Shown here: positions 47,005-54,718 of the stretch, piece by piece
How positions within the stretch are numbered: position 1 is the first letter of the stretch
Layout of the letters: each line of letters starts with the position of its first letter
Assembly: GCA_913776825.1 (NCBI GenBank)
Contig: CAJYPV010000007.1
Coordinates: 62,001 to 126,000, forward strand
DNA: 64,000 nt
Origin: Burkholderiaceae bacterium
Lineage (GTDB): Bacteria > Pseudomonadota > Gammaproteobacteria > Burkholderiales > Burkholderiaceae_C
Direction: 5' to 3'
Made by a program: the position numbers and the translations under genes
The notes under the pieces: generated by a model
What the model was told of the DNA's origin: nothing
Database searches by the model: none
What the model saw: only the letters and a program-made list of their open reading frames with translations

Positions 47005-47108
47005 GGTCCGCTCCTCAACAACCAGGGGCGTCCACGGTAGAGCGTCGCCCTTCGGCGGACAAGCCGGCAAGTTGACGAGGAATCAACTCGAATCGGTGGG
47101 CGTGCGGC

Positions 47109-47906
47109 TCAGCCCAGCAGGTCGGCGGTGATCCGGCGCGCCCATTGCTGGACCGCGCGGATCCAGTCCGGGCGGGCCCGAACGCCGGGACTGCCGTCCC
47201 TGCGATGCGCCGACAGGCCGATGGCCGCAAGCGGAAAGCCGGACCGGTCGCGAATCGGCGCGGCGATGCAATGGATGTCCGGATGGTTTTCGGCCTCGTC
47301 GAAGGCCACGCCGGCATGCACCACGTCCCGCAGCGCGACTTGCAGCATCGTGGCCGAGCTGAGGGTGTTGGCCGTGAACTCGCGGAACTCGATGCGATCG
47401 ATCAGGCGGCGCTGTTCGGCAGTGGGCAGGTAGGCCAGCAGCGCCTTGCCGACGGCGGAGCAATACAGCGGTTCCCAGTCACCTGGCGTTTGTCGCACCG
47501 CCAGATCGCCCGGACCCGGGGCGACTTCCACCAGCCGAACGCCCTCGCCACTCAGCAAGGCCAGATGGGCCGTCTGGCCGGTGTCGGCCACCAGACCGTG
47601 CAAGTGCGGCGCGATGCGCTCGGTCAGTCGGGTCTGCGCCCCGAGCCCGCGCGACCACAAGCCCAGGCGCGCGCCGGGCGAGAAGGTCTTGTCGGCCGCA
47701 TGCCGTCGCACCAGCGCATGCTTTTGCAGCGTCGCCAGAAAGCGCAGCGCCGAGCTCTTGTCGATGGCCAGCGCATCCGCCACGTCCTGCAGCCGCAGCG
47801 GCTGCTGCGCATGGACGATCAGGTCCAGGATGCGCAGGCCCTTGTCGAAGGAAGCGATCAGCGTGGGCGCCGCAGCCGCTGGGGGGACGCCGGTCTCCTC
47901 GCTCAT
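47109..47906 (-). CDS. IclR family regulator coupled to phaB
   Basis: 265 residues. The N-terminal winged helix (SFDKGLRILDLIVHAQQP, LRLQDVADALAIDKSSALRFLATLQKHALV) is followed by the effector domain (FSPGARLGLWSRGLGAQTRL, TGQTAHLALLSGEGVRLVE, LYCSAVGKALLAYLP, GVAFDEAENHPDIHCIAAPI). Its ATG overlaps the phaB stop codon (ATGA), so it is translated as the fourth gene of the phaCAB transcript. It may regulate the downstream VOC/OpuAC-like pair (104 bp further) or the pha genes. Confidence 0.92.
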   Translation of the reverse strand: MSEETGVPPAAAAPTLIASFDKGLRILDLIVHAQQPLRLQDVADALAIDKSSALRFLATLQKHALVRRHAADKTFSPGARLGLWSRGLGAQTRLTERIAPHLHGLVADTGQTAHLALLSGEGVRLVEVAPGPGDLAVRQTPGDWEPLYCSAVGKALLAYLPTAEQRRLIDRIEFREFTANTLSSATMLQVALRDVVHAGVAFDEAENHPDIHCIAAPIRDRSGFPLAAIGLSAHRRDGSPGVRARPDWIRAVQQWARRITADLLG

Positions 47907-48640
47907 CCCATGTGCAGGCCGCCGTTGCAGCTGAAGTCCGCGCCGGTGGTGAAGCCGGATTGCGAGCTGGCCAGCCAGGCGATGATGGACGCGATCTCAT
48001 CGGGTTCGCCCAGCCGCTTCACCGGGATCTGCGCAATGATCTTTTCCAGCATGTCCGGACGGACCGCCTTGACCATGTCGGTGCCGATGTAGCCGGGGCT
48101 CACCGTGTTGACGGTCACGCCCTTGCTGGCCAGCTCCTGGGCCAGCGCCATCGTGAAGCCATGCATGCCGGCCTTGGCGGCGGAATAGTTGGTCTGGCCC
48201 GCCTGGCCCTTCTCGCCGTTGACCGACGAGATGTTGATGATGCGGCCCCAGCCCTTCTCCACCATGCCGGGCACCACCTGCTTGGTGACGTTGAACATGC
48301 TGTTGAGGTTGGTGTCGATGACCGCATCCCAATCCTCGCGGGTCATCTTGAGGAACATGCGGTCGCGGGTGATGCCGGCGTTGTTGACCAGCACATCGAT
48401 CGCGCCGTGTTCCGCAACGGCGCGATCGAACGCGGCGACGGTGGAATCCCAGTCCGCCACATTGCCCACCGACGCGTAGAACTGGAAGCCCAGCGCCGAT
48501 TGCTCATTCAGCCATTTGGTGTAGTCGCGGCTGGGACCGCAACCGGCGATGACCTTCATGCCATCACGATGCAGACGCTGGCAGATGGCGGTGCCGATGC
48601 CACCCATGCCGCCGGTCACGTAAGCGATTTTCTGAGTCAT
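47903..48640 (-). CDS. phaB: Acetoacetyl-CoA reductase
   Basis: NADPH-dependent SDR reducing acetoacetyl-CoA to (R)-3-hydroxybutyryl-CoA, 245 residues. Motifs: AYVTGGMGGIGTAICQRL, VLVNNAGITRD, catalytic Ser in INISSVNGEKGQAGQTNYSAAKAG with Tyr and Lys, and the C-terminal SQSGFTTGADFSCNGGLHMG that is diagnostic of PhaB/PhbB. The start at 48640 has GGAGG upstream. It is the third gene of the polyhydroxybutyrate cluster. Confidence 0.96.
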   Translation of the reverse strand: MTQKIAYVTGGMGGIGTAICQRLHRDGMKVIAGCGPSRDYTKWLNEQSALGFQFYASVGNVADWDSTVAAFDRAVAEHGAIDVLVNNAGITRDRMFLKMTREDWDAVIDTNLNSMFNVTKQVVPGMVEKGWGRIINISSVNGEKGQAGQTNYSAAKAGMHGFTMALAQELASKGVTVNTVSPGYIGTDMVKAVRPDMLEKIIAQIPVKRLGEPDEIASIIAWLASSQSGFTTGADFSCNGGLHMG

Positions 48641-48655
48641 GGTTGCCTCCTGAAT

Positions 48656-48691
48656 GGACCGCCATGCGCCGCGCCTTTGCGCTGGCGGTCC
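48656..48691 (-). promoter_or_regulatory. Intercistronic hairpin between phaA and phaB
   Basis: GGACCGCC (48656-48663) and GGCGGTCC (48684-48691) form an 8-bp stem, with possible extra pairing of GCGC within the loop. It lies just upstream of the phaB ribosome-binding site and may adjust relative expression of phaA and phaB. Confidence 0.4.
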
Positions 48692-48802
48692 CGATGTGAG
48701 TGTGGACAAGACGCGAGTCGAGAGCAGACATCCGGCCGGTCGCCCGCGCGGCGGGCTCGGCGGTCAACGGTCATCGATGGATGTCGGTTGGGCGTGAGGG
48801 GC

Positions 48803-49990
48803 TCAGCGCTCCACGCACAGCGCCACGCCCATGCCGCCGCCGATGCACAGGCTGGCAATGCCCTTGCGCGCATCGCGATGGATCATTTCATGCAGCAGCG
48901 TCACCAGGATGCGGGCGCCCGACGCGCCGATCGGATGCCCCAGCGCGATTGCGCCGCCGTTGACATTGACCTTGCTGGTGTCCCAGCCCATTTCCTGATG
49001 CACCGCGCAGGCCTGGGCGGCGAAGGCTTCATTGATCTCCAGCAGATCCAGGTCCTTGGCCTGCCAGCCCGCGCGCTGCAGCGCCTTCTTCGAGGCCGGC
49101 ACCGGCCCCATGCCCATGGTGGCCGGGTCCACGCCGGCGCTGGCATAGGAAGCGATGCGGGCGAGCGGCGTGAGACCCAGCGAGCGGGCCTTGTCCGCGC
49201 TCATCAGCAGCAGGCCGGCGGCGCCGTCGTTCAGGCCCGACGCATTGCCCGCGGTCACCGTGCCCGCCTTGTCGAAGGCCGGACGCAAACCCGCCAGCGC
49301 GTCCGCACTGGTCTTGCGGTTGATGAATTCATCGGCGGCGAACACGATCGGGTCGCCCTTCTTCTGCGGCAGCGTCACCGGCACGATCTCGGCGGTGAAG
49401 CGGCCGGCATCCTGCGCAGCCGCCGCCTTCTGCTGGCTGGCCAGCGCCAGCTCGTCCTGCTGGGCGCGACTGACGTGGTAGGCCTTGGCGACGTTCTCGG
49501 CGGTGATGCCCATGTGGTACTGGTTGTAGACGTCCCACAGGCCGTCGACGATCATCGTGTCCACCAGCTTCCAGTCGCCCATCCGCTGTCCGTCACGCGA
49601 GCCCGGCAGCACATGCGGCGACAGGCTCATGTTTTCCTGACCGCCGGCGATGATGACCTCCGAATCGCCATCGCGGATGGCCTGCGCGGCCAGCATGACC
49701 GCCTTCAGGCCGGAGCCGCAGACCTTGTTGATGGTCATCGCCGGCACATGCACCGGCAGGCCCGCCTTGATCACCGCTTGCCGGGCCGCGTTCTGACCGA
49801 CGCCCGCCTGCAGCACCTGGCCGAGGATCACTTCATGGATCTGGTCCGCCGGCAGGCCGCTGCGGCGCAGCAGGTCCTGGATGACGATCGCGCCCAGCTC
49901 GCTGGCGGGCGTCTTGGACAGCGCGCCGCCAAACTTGCCGATCGGCGTGCGGGCCGCGGCGACGATCACGATGTCTTGGGCTGTGCTCAT
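48803..49990 (-). CDS. phaA: Acetyl-CoA C-acetyltransferase (beta-ketothiolase)
   Basis: Condenses two acetyl-CoA to acetoacetyl-CoA; about 395 residues. The nucleophilic Cys is in [18 protein letters not shown], the catalytic His in [20 protein letters not shown], and the second catalytic Cys in [11 protein letters not shown]. The N-terminus [18 protein letters not shown] is typical. The start (49990) has CAGGAGAG upstream. It lies between phaC and phaB, the order found in Cupriavidus-type operons. Confidence 0.97.
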   Translation of the reverse strand: MSTAQDIVIVAAARTPIGKFGGALSKTPASELGAIVIQDLLRRSGLPADQIHEVILGQVLQAGVGQNAARQAVIKAGLPVHVPAMTINKVCGSGLKAVMLAAQAIRDGDSEVIIAGGQENMSLSPHVLPGSRDGQRMGDWKLVDTMIVDGLWDVYNQYHMGITAENVAKAYHVSRAQQDELALASQQKAAAAQDAGRFTAEIVPVTLPQKKGDPIVFAADEFINRKTSADALAGLRPAFDKAGTVTAGNASGLNDGAAGLLLMSADKARSLGLTPLARIASYASAGVDPATMGMGPVPASKKALQRAGWQAKDLDLLEINEAFAAQACAVHQEMGWDTSKVNVNGGAIALGHPIGASGARILVTLLHEMIHRDARKGIASLCIGGGMGVALCVER

Positions 49991-50052
49991 GTCTCTCTCC
50001 TGGTTGGCGTCGAACAGTGGGGAGCGTCGTGCGGGAACCGCGTCGTGGCGCG

Positions 50053-51894
50053 TCAGGCGCGCTGCTTGACGTAGCGCCCCGGCGCCGGCTCGATCGGGGG
50101 GTATTGGCGGCTGCCCGGCGAGCGCGGAGCGGCGGTCATGCCGCCAGCGTGCGAGACCAGCCAGTCGGACCAGTCCGGCCACCAGCTGCCGGGATGTTCC
50201 ACGGCAGTCTTCAGCCAGGCCTGGCCGTCGGCGGGCAGCGCGGCGGTCTTGCCGATCCAATGGCTGCGCTTGTTCTTGGCGGGCGGATTGATCACGCCGG
50301 CGATGTGGCCGGACGCGCCCATCACGAAGCGCCGCTTGCCGCTGAACAGCTGGGTGTTGCGATAGGCCGCTTCCCACGGGACGATGTGGTCCTCCCGCGA
50401 GCCGTAGACATAGACCGGCGCCTTGATCGCGCTCAGGTCGACCGGCACGCCGCAGGTGGTCAGGCGGCCGGGGACTTTCAGGTCGTTCTGCAGATAGGTG
50501 TGGCGCAGATACCAGCAATACATCGGGCCTGGCAGATGGGTGGCATCGCCATTCCAGTACAGCAGGTCGAAGGCTGGCGGCGCGTCGCCCTTGAGGTAAT
50601 TGCCCACGACATAGTTCCAGACCAGGTCGTTCGGTCGCAGGAAGCTGAAGGTGGTCGCCAGTTCCTGGCCATGCAGCAACCCGGGACCATTCGGCGCATG
50701 CTCGCCGATGGTCAGTTCGCGCAGCCGCACCGAGGCTTCGTCGATGAAGACATCCAGCACGCCGTTGCTGGAGAAGTCGAGCAAGGTGGTCAGCAGCGTC
50801 ACGCTGGCGGCAGGCTGCTGGCCGCGAGCGGCGAGCACCGCCAATGCGGTCGACAAAATCGTGCCGCCCACGCAGAAGCCCAGCGTGTTGATCGTCCGGC
50901 TGCCGGTGATCGCCTGCACCACCTCGATGGCCTGGATGGCGGCCTGCTCGATGTAGTCATCCCAGGTCCAGTGCACGCAGCTCGCATCCGGATTGCGCCA
51001 GCTCACCACGAAGGTGCGGTGACCTTGCGCGACCGCATGGCGGATCAGCGAGTTCTCCGGCTGCAGGTCCAGGATGTAGTACTTGTTGATGCAGGGCGGC
51101 ACCATCAGCAGCGGACGCTGATGCACCTGAGGCGTGAGCGGCCGGTATTCGAGCAATTGGAAGAAGTCGTTCTCGAACACCACGCTGCCTTCGGTGGTCG
51201 CCACATTGCGGCCGACCTCGAAGGCGGTCTCATCGGTCTGGGACACATGGCCGCGCCGCAGGTCTTCCATCAGCAGTTGCATGCCTCGGGCGATGCTTTC
51301 GCCCTGGGTGTTGAGCGCGCGCTGCTGGGCTTCCGGATTGAAGGCCAGGAAGTTGCTCGGCGCCGTCGCGTCGACGAATTGCTGCACGGCAAAACGCACC
51401 CGGGCGCGGGTCTTCTCATCGCCCTGCATCTGCTCGGCGAGTTGCTGCAGCGTGCGGGCATTCAGCAGATAGAGCTCGGCGGTGAAATGGCCGAGCCGGT
51501 TGTCCGACCAGGACGCATCCGCGAAACGACGATCCTTCAGCGGCGCCGCCGGGGCGCGGGCGTCGGTCTGCGCTTGAGACTGATGGGCCTGATGCGCCTC
51601 ATGGGCCTCATGCAGCGAGCGATTCCAGAGTTCACCGGCCTGGCGCAGATAGTCCTGCTGCAGCGCGGCCAGGGCGTCCGGCGCGATCTGCAGCGACTGC
51701 CATTGCTGGACCGATTCGCCCAGCCCCTGCGCCCAGCCGGACATCATCTCGGTGGCCTGGCTGAGCATCGTGGCCAGATTCGGCAGGCCCGACGACGAAC
51801 CGGGACTCGCACCGACCTGTGGCCCTGCTGCAGAACCCGCCGCATCAGCGTGGGCGGGGGCGTCGTTCTTGCCGGCGGCGTGCATCGCGCTCAT
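50053..51894 (-). CDS. phaC: Class I polyhydroxyalkanoate synthase
   Basis: Polymerises (R)-3-hydroxyacyl-CoA on the granule surface; about 613 residues. The variable N-domain includes a His/Ala-rich stretch with a heptad-like [14 protein letters not shown]. The alpha/beta-hydrolase domain has the lipase-like box GFCVGGT with the catalytic Cys, the Asp in [11 protein letters not shown] and the His in [10 protein letters not shown]. The conserved [18 protein letters not shown] and the terminal EPAPGRYVK are also present. The start at 51894 has AAGGAG upstream. A sigma-54-like promoter lies immediately upstream. Confidence 0.96.
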   Translation of the reverse strand: MSAMHAAGKNDAPAHADAAGSAAGPQVGASPGSSSGLPNLATMLSQATEMMSGWAQGLGESVQQWQSLQIAPDALAALQQDYLRQAGELWNRSLHEAHEAHQAHQSQAQTDARAPAAPLKDRRFADASWSDNRLGHFTAELYLLNARTLQQLAEQMQGDEKTRARVRFAVQQFVDATAPSNFLAFNPEAQQRALNTQGESIARGMQLLMEDLRRGHVSQTDETAFEVGRNVATTEGSVVFENDFFQLLEYRPLTPQVHQRPLLMVPPCINKYYILDLQPENSLIRHAVAQGHRTFVVSWRNPDASCVHWTWDDYIEQAAIQAIEVVQAITGSRTINTLGFCVGGTILSTALAVLAARGQQPAASVTLLTTLLDFSSNGVLDVFIDEASVRLRELTIGEHAPNGPGLLHGQELATTFSFLRPNDLVWNYVVGNYLKGDAPPAFDLLYWNGDATHLPGPMYCWYLRHTYLQNDLKVPGRLTTCGVPVDLSAIKAPVYVYGSREDHIVPWEAAYRNTQLFSGKRRFVMGASGHIAGVINPPAKNKRSHWIGKTAALPADGQAWLKTAVEHPGSWWPDWSDWLVSHAGGMTAAPRSPGSRQYPPIEPAPGRYVKQRA

Positions 51895-51915
51895 GGGTCT
51901 CCTTGTGCTGAGATG

Positions 51916-51931
51916 AGCAAGAAGCTTGCCA
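51916..51931 (-). promoter_or_regulatory. Candidate sigma-54 promoter of phaC
   Basis: Reading the minus strand, TGGCAAGCTTCTTGCT matches TGGCACG-N4-TTGCW at 11 of 12 defined positions with exact 12-bp GG-GC spacing. The predicted start near 51905 would leave a leader of about 11 nt that just contains the AAGGAG ribosome-binding site. Confidence 0.55.
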
Positions 51932-52018
51932 CAGCCATCCCTTCGGAGGACAGCGCAGCCTTCGCATATGCTCATGGACGCTTGTAGTCCGTTCAGCTTA
52001 CCCCCGCGTGACAAGCCC

Positions 52019-52047
52019 TGGCGACATCCTCCGAAGCGGTGTCGCCA
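52019..52047. promoter_or_regulatory. Dyad about 130 bp upstream of the phaC promoter
   Basis: TGGCGACA and TGTCGCCA are perfect 8-bp arms separated by 13 bp. The centre is near -128 relative to the predicted phaC start point, the usual place for an enhancer-binding protein. It does not resemble the NtrC consensus. It also lies just upstream of the divergent small membrane protein gene. Confidence 0.45.
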
Positions 52048-52082
52048 GCTTCCGGTTTCAGCGCAGAACTTTGACGCTTTTC

Positions 52083-52529
52083 ATGTACCTCGTCGCCATC
52101 GCCTGGATGTATGTCGTGCTGCTGATGGCCGCTGCCGAAGCGACCAGTCCGCAAGGCACGGTGCTGGGCGCGGTGTTCACCTTCGTGCTGTATGGCGCGT
52201 TGCCGCTGTCGATCGTGATGTACCTGCTGGGCACGCCGGGCCGACGCGCCGCTCGCCGACAGGCCGACGCTGCGGCGCGCGCCTCAGCGACGACCACCGC
52301 CACGACACCCGCGTCTTCACCGGCATCGGAAGCGTCATCGACATCGACATCGCCATCGCCATCAGCAGCCGCCTCGGCGCCCGCGATGGAAAGCGCGATC
52401 GCCGCGCCCAGCGACGCGCCGCCCGATTCGGATCAATCGATCGACGATGCGGCCACGGCCGCGCCGGCCGAACCGCCCTCGTCAACGCCGTCATCGCCTG
52501 CCGACGCCGCCCCTCGCCGGGACGACTGA
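52083..52529 (+). CDS. Small two-helix membrane protein with disordered tail
   Basis: About 148 residues from the ATG at 52083. Two hydrophobic helices (MYLVAIAWMYVVLLMAAAE and GAVFTFVLYGALPLSIVMYLLG) are followed by a basic stop-transfer (GRRAARRQ) and a 90-residue Ala/Ser/Thr/Pro tail. An in-frame GTG at 52008 would add 25 residues, but the codon use there (AGA, ACT, TTG, CTT) is unlike the rest, so I prefer 52083. It is divergent from phaC and convergent with pgeF; function unknown. Confidence 0.65.
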   Translation: MYLVAIAWMYVVLLMAAAEATSPQGTVLGAVFTFVLYGALPLSIVMYLLGTPGRRAARRQADAAARASATTTATTPASSPASEASSTSTSPSPSAAASAPAMESAIAAPSDAPPDSDQSIDDAATAAPAEPPSSTPSSPADAAPRRDD

Positions 52530-52538
52530 CCCCGTCGC

Positions 52539-53393
52539 TCAGCGCAGCCGAATCACCGCGGCCATGCGACCGCTGGGCTGTCCATCGACGCGTTCATGGC
52601 GGAACGAGAAGAACCGCGACGGCTCGCTCACGGTGCACCAGTGGCCGCCGCTGATCGCGGTGGCGCTCAGGCCCAGTTGCTGCAATCGACGGCGCGCCAG
52701 GCCGGCCAGGTCCGCGCGCCAACGCGGCTCGCCGGCCTCATTGGGCTGAAAGCGGAAGAGCGGCTGATCGCCATGCAGCGGGGCGACCTCGAAGGCCGCC
52801 AGCACATCCGCGCCGACTTCGAACGCGGTGGGGCCGATGCAAGGCCCCATCCAGGCGTGCAGCCTGGAAGGATCGGTGCCCGTGACCTCGCTCAGGGCCG
52901 AGACGGTGTGATCCAGCACGCCGCCCGCCAGGCCGCGCCAGCCCGCATGGGCCGCACCGACCGCACCAGGCGCGGCGAACAGCACCGGCAGGCAATCCGC
53001 CACCATCACCGCGCAGGCGAGCGACGGATCGGTGCTGATGCTGGCATCGGCCGGTGGCGGGTCCGCGTCAGGCGCGGCGTGCGCGGCGTGCAGTCGCAGC
53101 ACCGTCGTGCCATGGACCTGCTTCAGGAACACCGGCGCAGCACCGATCGCACGGGCCACACGGGCGCGGTTCTCCGCCACGGCGGCCGGATCGTCGCCCA
53201 CGGCGCGACCCAGGTTCAGACTCGCATAGCCGCCGGCGCTCACCCCACCGGCACGGGTGGTCATGAAGGCGTCGATCGCGGGGATGTCGGCGGGCAGGGA
53301 CCAGTCGGGGGCCAGCCAGTCCGGATCGCGCGCGCCGTGATCGGCGGCGTGCGCGGACGGATCGGGGCGCGCGGGCATCACGGTCGTCGTCAT
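52539..53393 (-). CDS. pgeF: Purine nucleoside phosphorylase / laccase-domain protein (YfiH/PgeF family)
   Basis: About 284 residues. The family core is present: FMTTRAGGVSAGGYASLNLG, LKQVHGTTV, DPSLACAVMVADCLPVLFAAP, GAAHAGWRGLAGGVLD, the metal-binding Cys and His residues in WMGPCIGPTAFEVG, and SEPSRFFSFRHE near the end. The E. coli homologue edits the peptidoglycan tetrapeptide and related proteins act on purine nucleosides. The start is unclear (53393, 53432 or 53444); all lack a strong ribosome-binding site. It follows maiA closely. Confidence 0.9.
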   Translation of the reverse strand: MTTTVMPARPDPSAHAADHGARDPDWLAPDWSLPADIPAIDAFMTTRAGGVSAGGYASLNLGRAVGDDPAAVAENRARVARAIGAAPVFLKQVHGTTVLRLHAAHAAPDADPPPADASISTDPSLACAVMVADCLPVLFAAPGAVGAAHAGWRGLAGGVLDHTVSALSEVTGTDPSRLHAWMGPCIGPTAFEVGADVLAAFEVAPLHGDQPLFRFQPNEAGEPRWRADLAGLARRRLQQLGLSATAISGGHWCTVSEPSRFFSFRHERVDGQPSGRMAAVIRLR

Positions 53394-53421
53394 CGGCTGG
53401 GAGCGCGGGGCCGAAGCTCGG

Positions 53422-54060
53422 TCATTCCGCATCGGGACAGGCATTCGGATGGGTCAGCCGGAACGCGTCGAGCGTCATGCAGTGATCATGGATGCGCATC
53501 AGCGTCGGCAGATGGTCCAGCCGGCAATCGAAACGCTGCGCATTGAAGATCTGCGGGACCAGCAAACAATCGGCCATGGTGGGCGTGTCGCCGACACAGA
53601 AACGCCCGGCGCGGCCTTCCTGCGCCAGGCGGTGTTCGACCACGCCGAGCCCGCTCTCGACCCAGTGGCGGTACCAGCGGGTCTTGTTGTCCTCGCTCAC
53701 GCCGAGGTCCTTCACCAGGTAGCGCAGCACCCGCAGGTTGTTGAGCGGATGGATCTCGCAGGCGATGTCCTGCGAGAGCGCGCGGATGTGGGCGCGGGCC
53801 AGCGCATCGCCCGGCAGCAGCGGCGGCGTGGGATGGGTTTCGTCGAGGTATTCGATGATGGCCATCGACTGGGTCAGGCTGGCGTCGCCGTCGCGCAGCA
53901 GCGGCACGAGGCGGGAGGCGCTGACCGCCGCGTAGGACTCCTGGAACTGCTCGTTGCGCGCGAGGTGGACCGGCTTGTAGTCGACGTTCAAGCCCTTGAG
54001 CGCCAGCGCGATGCGCACCCGCCAGGATGCCGACGAACGGAAGTAGTTGTAGAGCTCCAT
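53422..54060 (-). CDS. maiA: Maleylacetoacetate isomerase (zeta-class glutathione transferase)
   Basis: Glutathione-dependent isomerisation of maleylacetoacetate to fumarylacetoacetate; about 212 residues. The zeta-class active-site motif YFRSSASWRVRIALALKG is intact apart from Ala in place of the usual Cys after Ser-Ser. LVPLLRDGDASLTQSMAIIEYLDETHP (glutathione site) and the C-terminal FCVGDTPTMADCLLVPQIFNAQRF complete the pattern. The start is 54060 or 54069. It supplies the step missing from the hmgA-fahA cluster 25 kb away. Confidence 0.95.
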   Translation of the reverse strand: MELYNYFRSSASWRVRIALALKGLNVDYKPVHLARNEQFQESYAAVSASRLVPLLRDGDASLTQSMAIIEYLDETHPTPPLLPGDALARAHIRALSQDIACEIHPLNNLRVLRYLVKDLGVSEDNKTRWYRHWVESGLGVVEHRLAQEGRAGRFCVGDTPTMADCLLVPQIFNAQRFDCRLDHLPTLMRIHDHCMTLDAFRLTHPNACPDAE

Positions 54061-54099
54061 GCGGGTCATCATGCCATGCGAGACCGCTACACTGCGCCC

Positions 54100-54648
54100 A
54101 TGTTTCAAGCCCGGCGCTACCAGCATTGCCCCACCTGCGGCGGCCTGATCGACTACCGCATTCCGGCCGACGACAACCGCGAGCGCGCCACCTGCACGGT
54201 GTGCGGCGCGGTGCATTACGAGAACCCGCTCAATGTGGTGGGCACCTTGCCCGTCTGGCAGGACCAGGTGCTGCTGTGCCGGCGCGCCATCGAGCCGCGT
54301 CTGGGCAAGTGGACACTGCCCGCGGGCTTCATGGAGCTGGGTGAAACCGTGGCCGAAGGCGCCGCCCGCGAGACCGTCGAGGAAGCCGGCGCCCGCTTCG
54401 AACTGCAGAACCTGTATTGCGTGATGAACGTGGTGCGGGTCGGCCAGGTCCATCTGTTCTATCGCGCCGCGCTGTTGAGTCCGGAGTTCAATCCCGGTCC
54501 CGAAACGATGGAAGCGCGCCTGTTCCACGAACAGGACGTGCCCTGGGACGACCTCGCCTTCCACACCGTGCGCGACACGCTCCGTCGCTTCTTTGACGAC
54601 CGCCGCCGTGGCGAGGGTTATCCGCTGCACACGGCGGACATCGCCTGA
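54100..54648 (+). CDS. NUDIX hydrolase with N-terminal zinc ribbon
   Basis: 182 residues. Residues about 8-38 form a zinc ribbon (HCPTCGGLIDY, ATCTVCGAVHYENP), and the NUDIX box is GFMELGETVAEGAARETVEEAGA, with all the conserved Glu and Arg residues. NudC-like NADH or RNA-cap pyrophosphatases also carry a zinc ribbon, but this protein is shorter and its substrate is unknown. It is divergent from maiA with only about 40 bp between them. Confidence 0.92.
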   Translation: MFQARRYQHCPTCGGLIDYRIPADDNRERATCTVCGAVHYENPLNVVGTLPVWQDQVLLCRRAIEPRLGKWTLPAGFMELGETVAEGAARETVEEAGARFELQNLYCVMNVVRVGQVHLFYRAALLSPEFNPGPETMEARLFHEQDVPWDDLAFHTVRDTLRRFFDDRRRGEGYPLHTADIA

Positions 54649-54686
54649 GGTCGGGCGCGCGTTGGCAGCGCGCTGCGGCTCGACGC

Positions 54687-54708
54687 GCTCAGTGCCCGCG
54701 CACTGAGC
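54687..54708. terminator. Hairpin between convergent NUDIX and lapD genes
   Basis: GCTCAGTGC and GCACTGAGC form a perfect 9-bp stem with a 4-nt loop. There is no T-run. It lies 11 bp from the lapD stop and 39 bp from the NUDIX stop. Confidence 0.5.
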
Positions 54709-54718
54709 CGTCCGTCGA

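Noticed and set aside
47912-51987. Two long plus-strand frames opposite phaB, phaA and phaC
   Set aside because: Shadows of well-identified pha genes.
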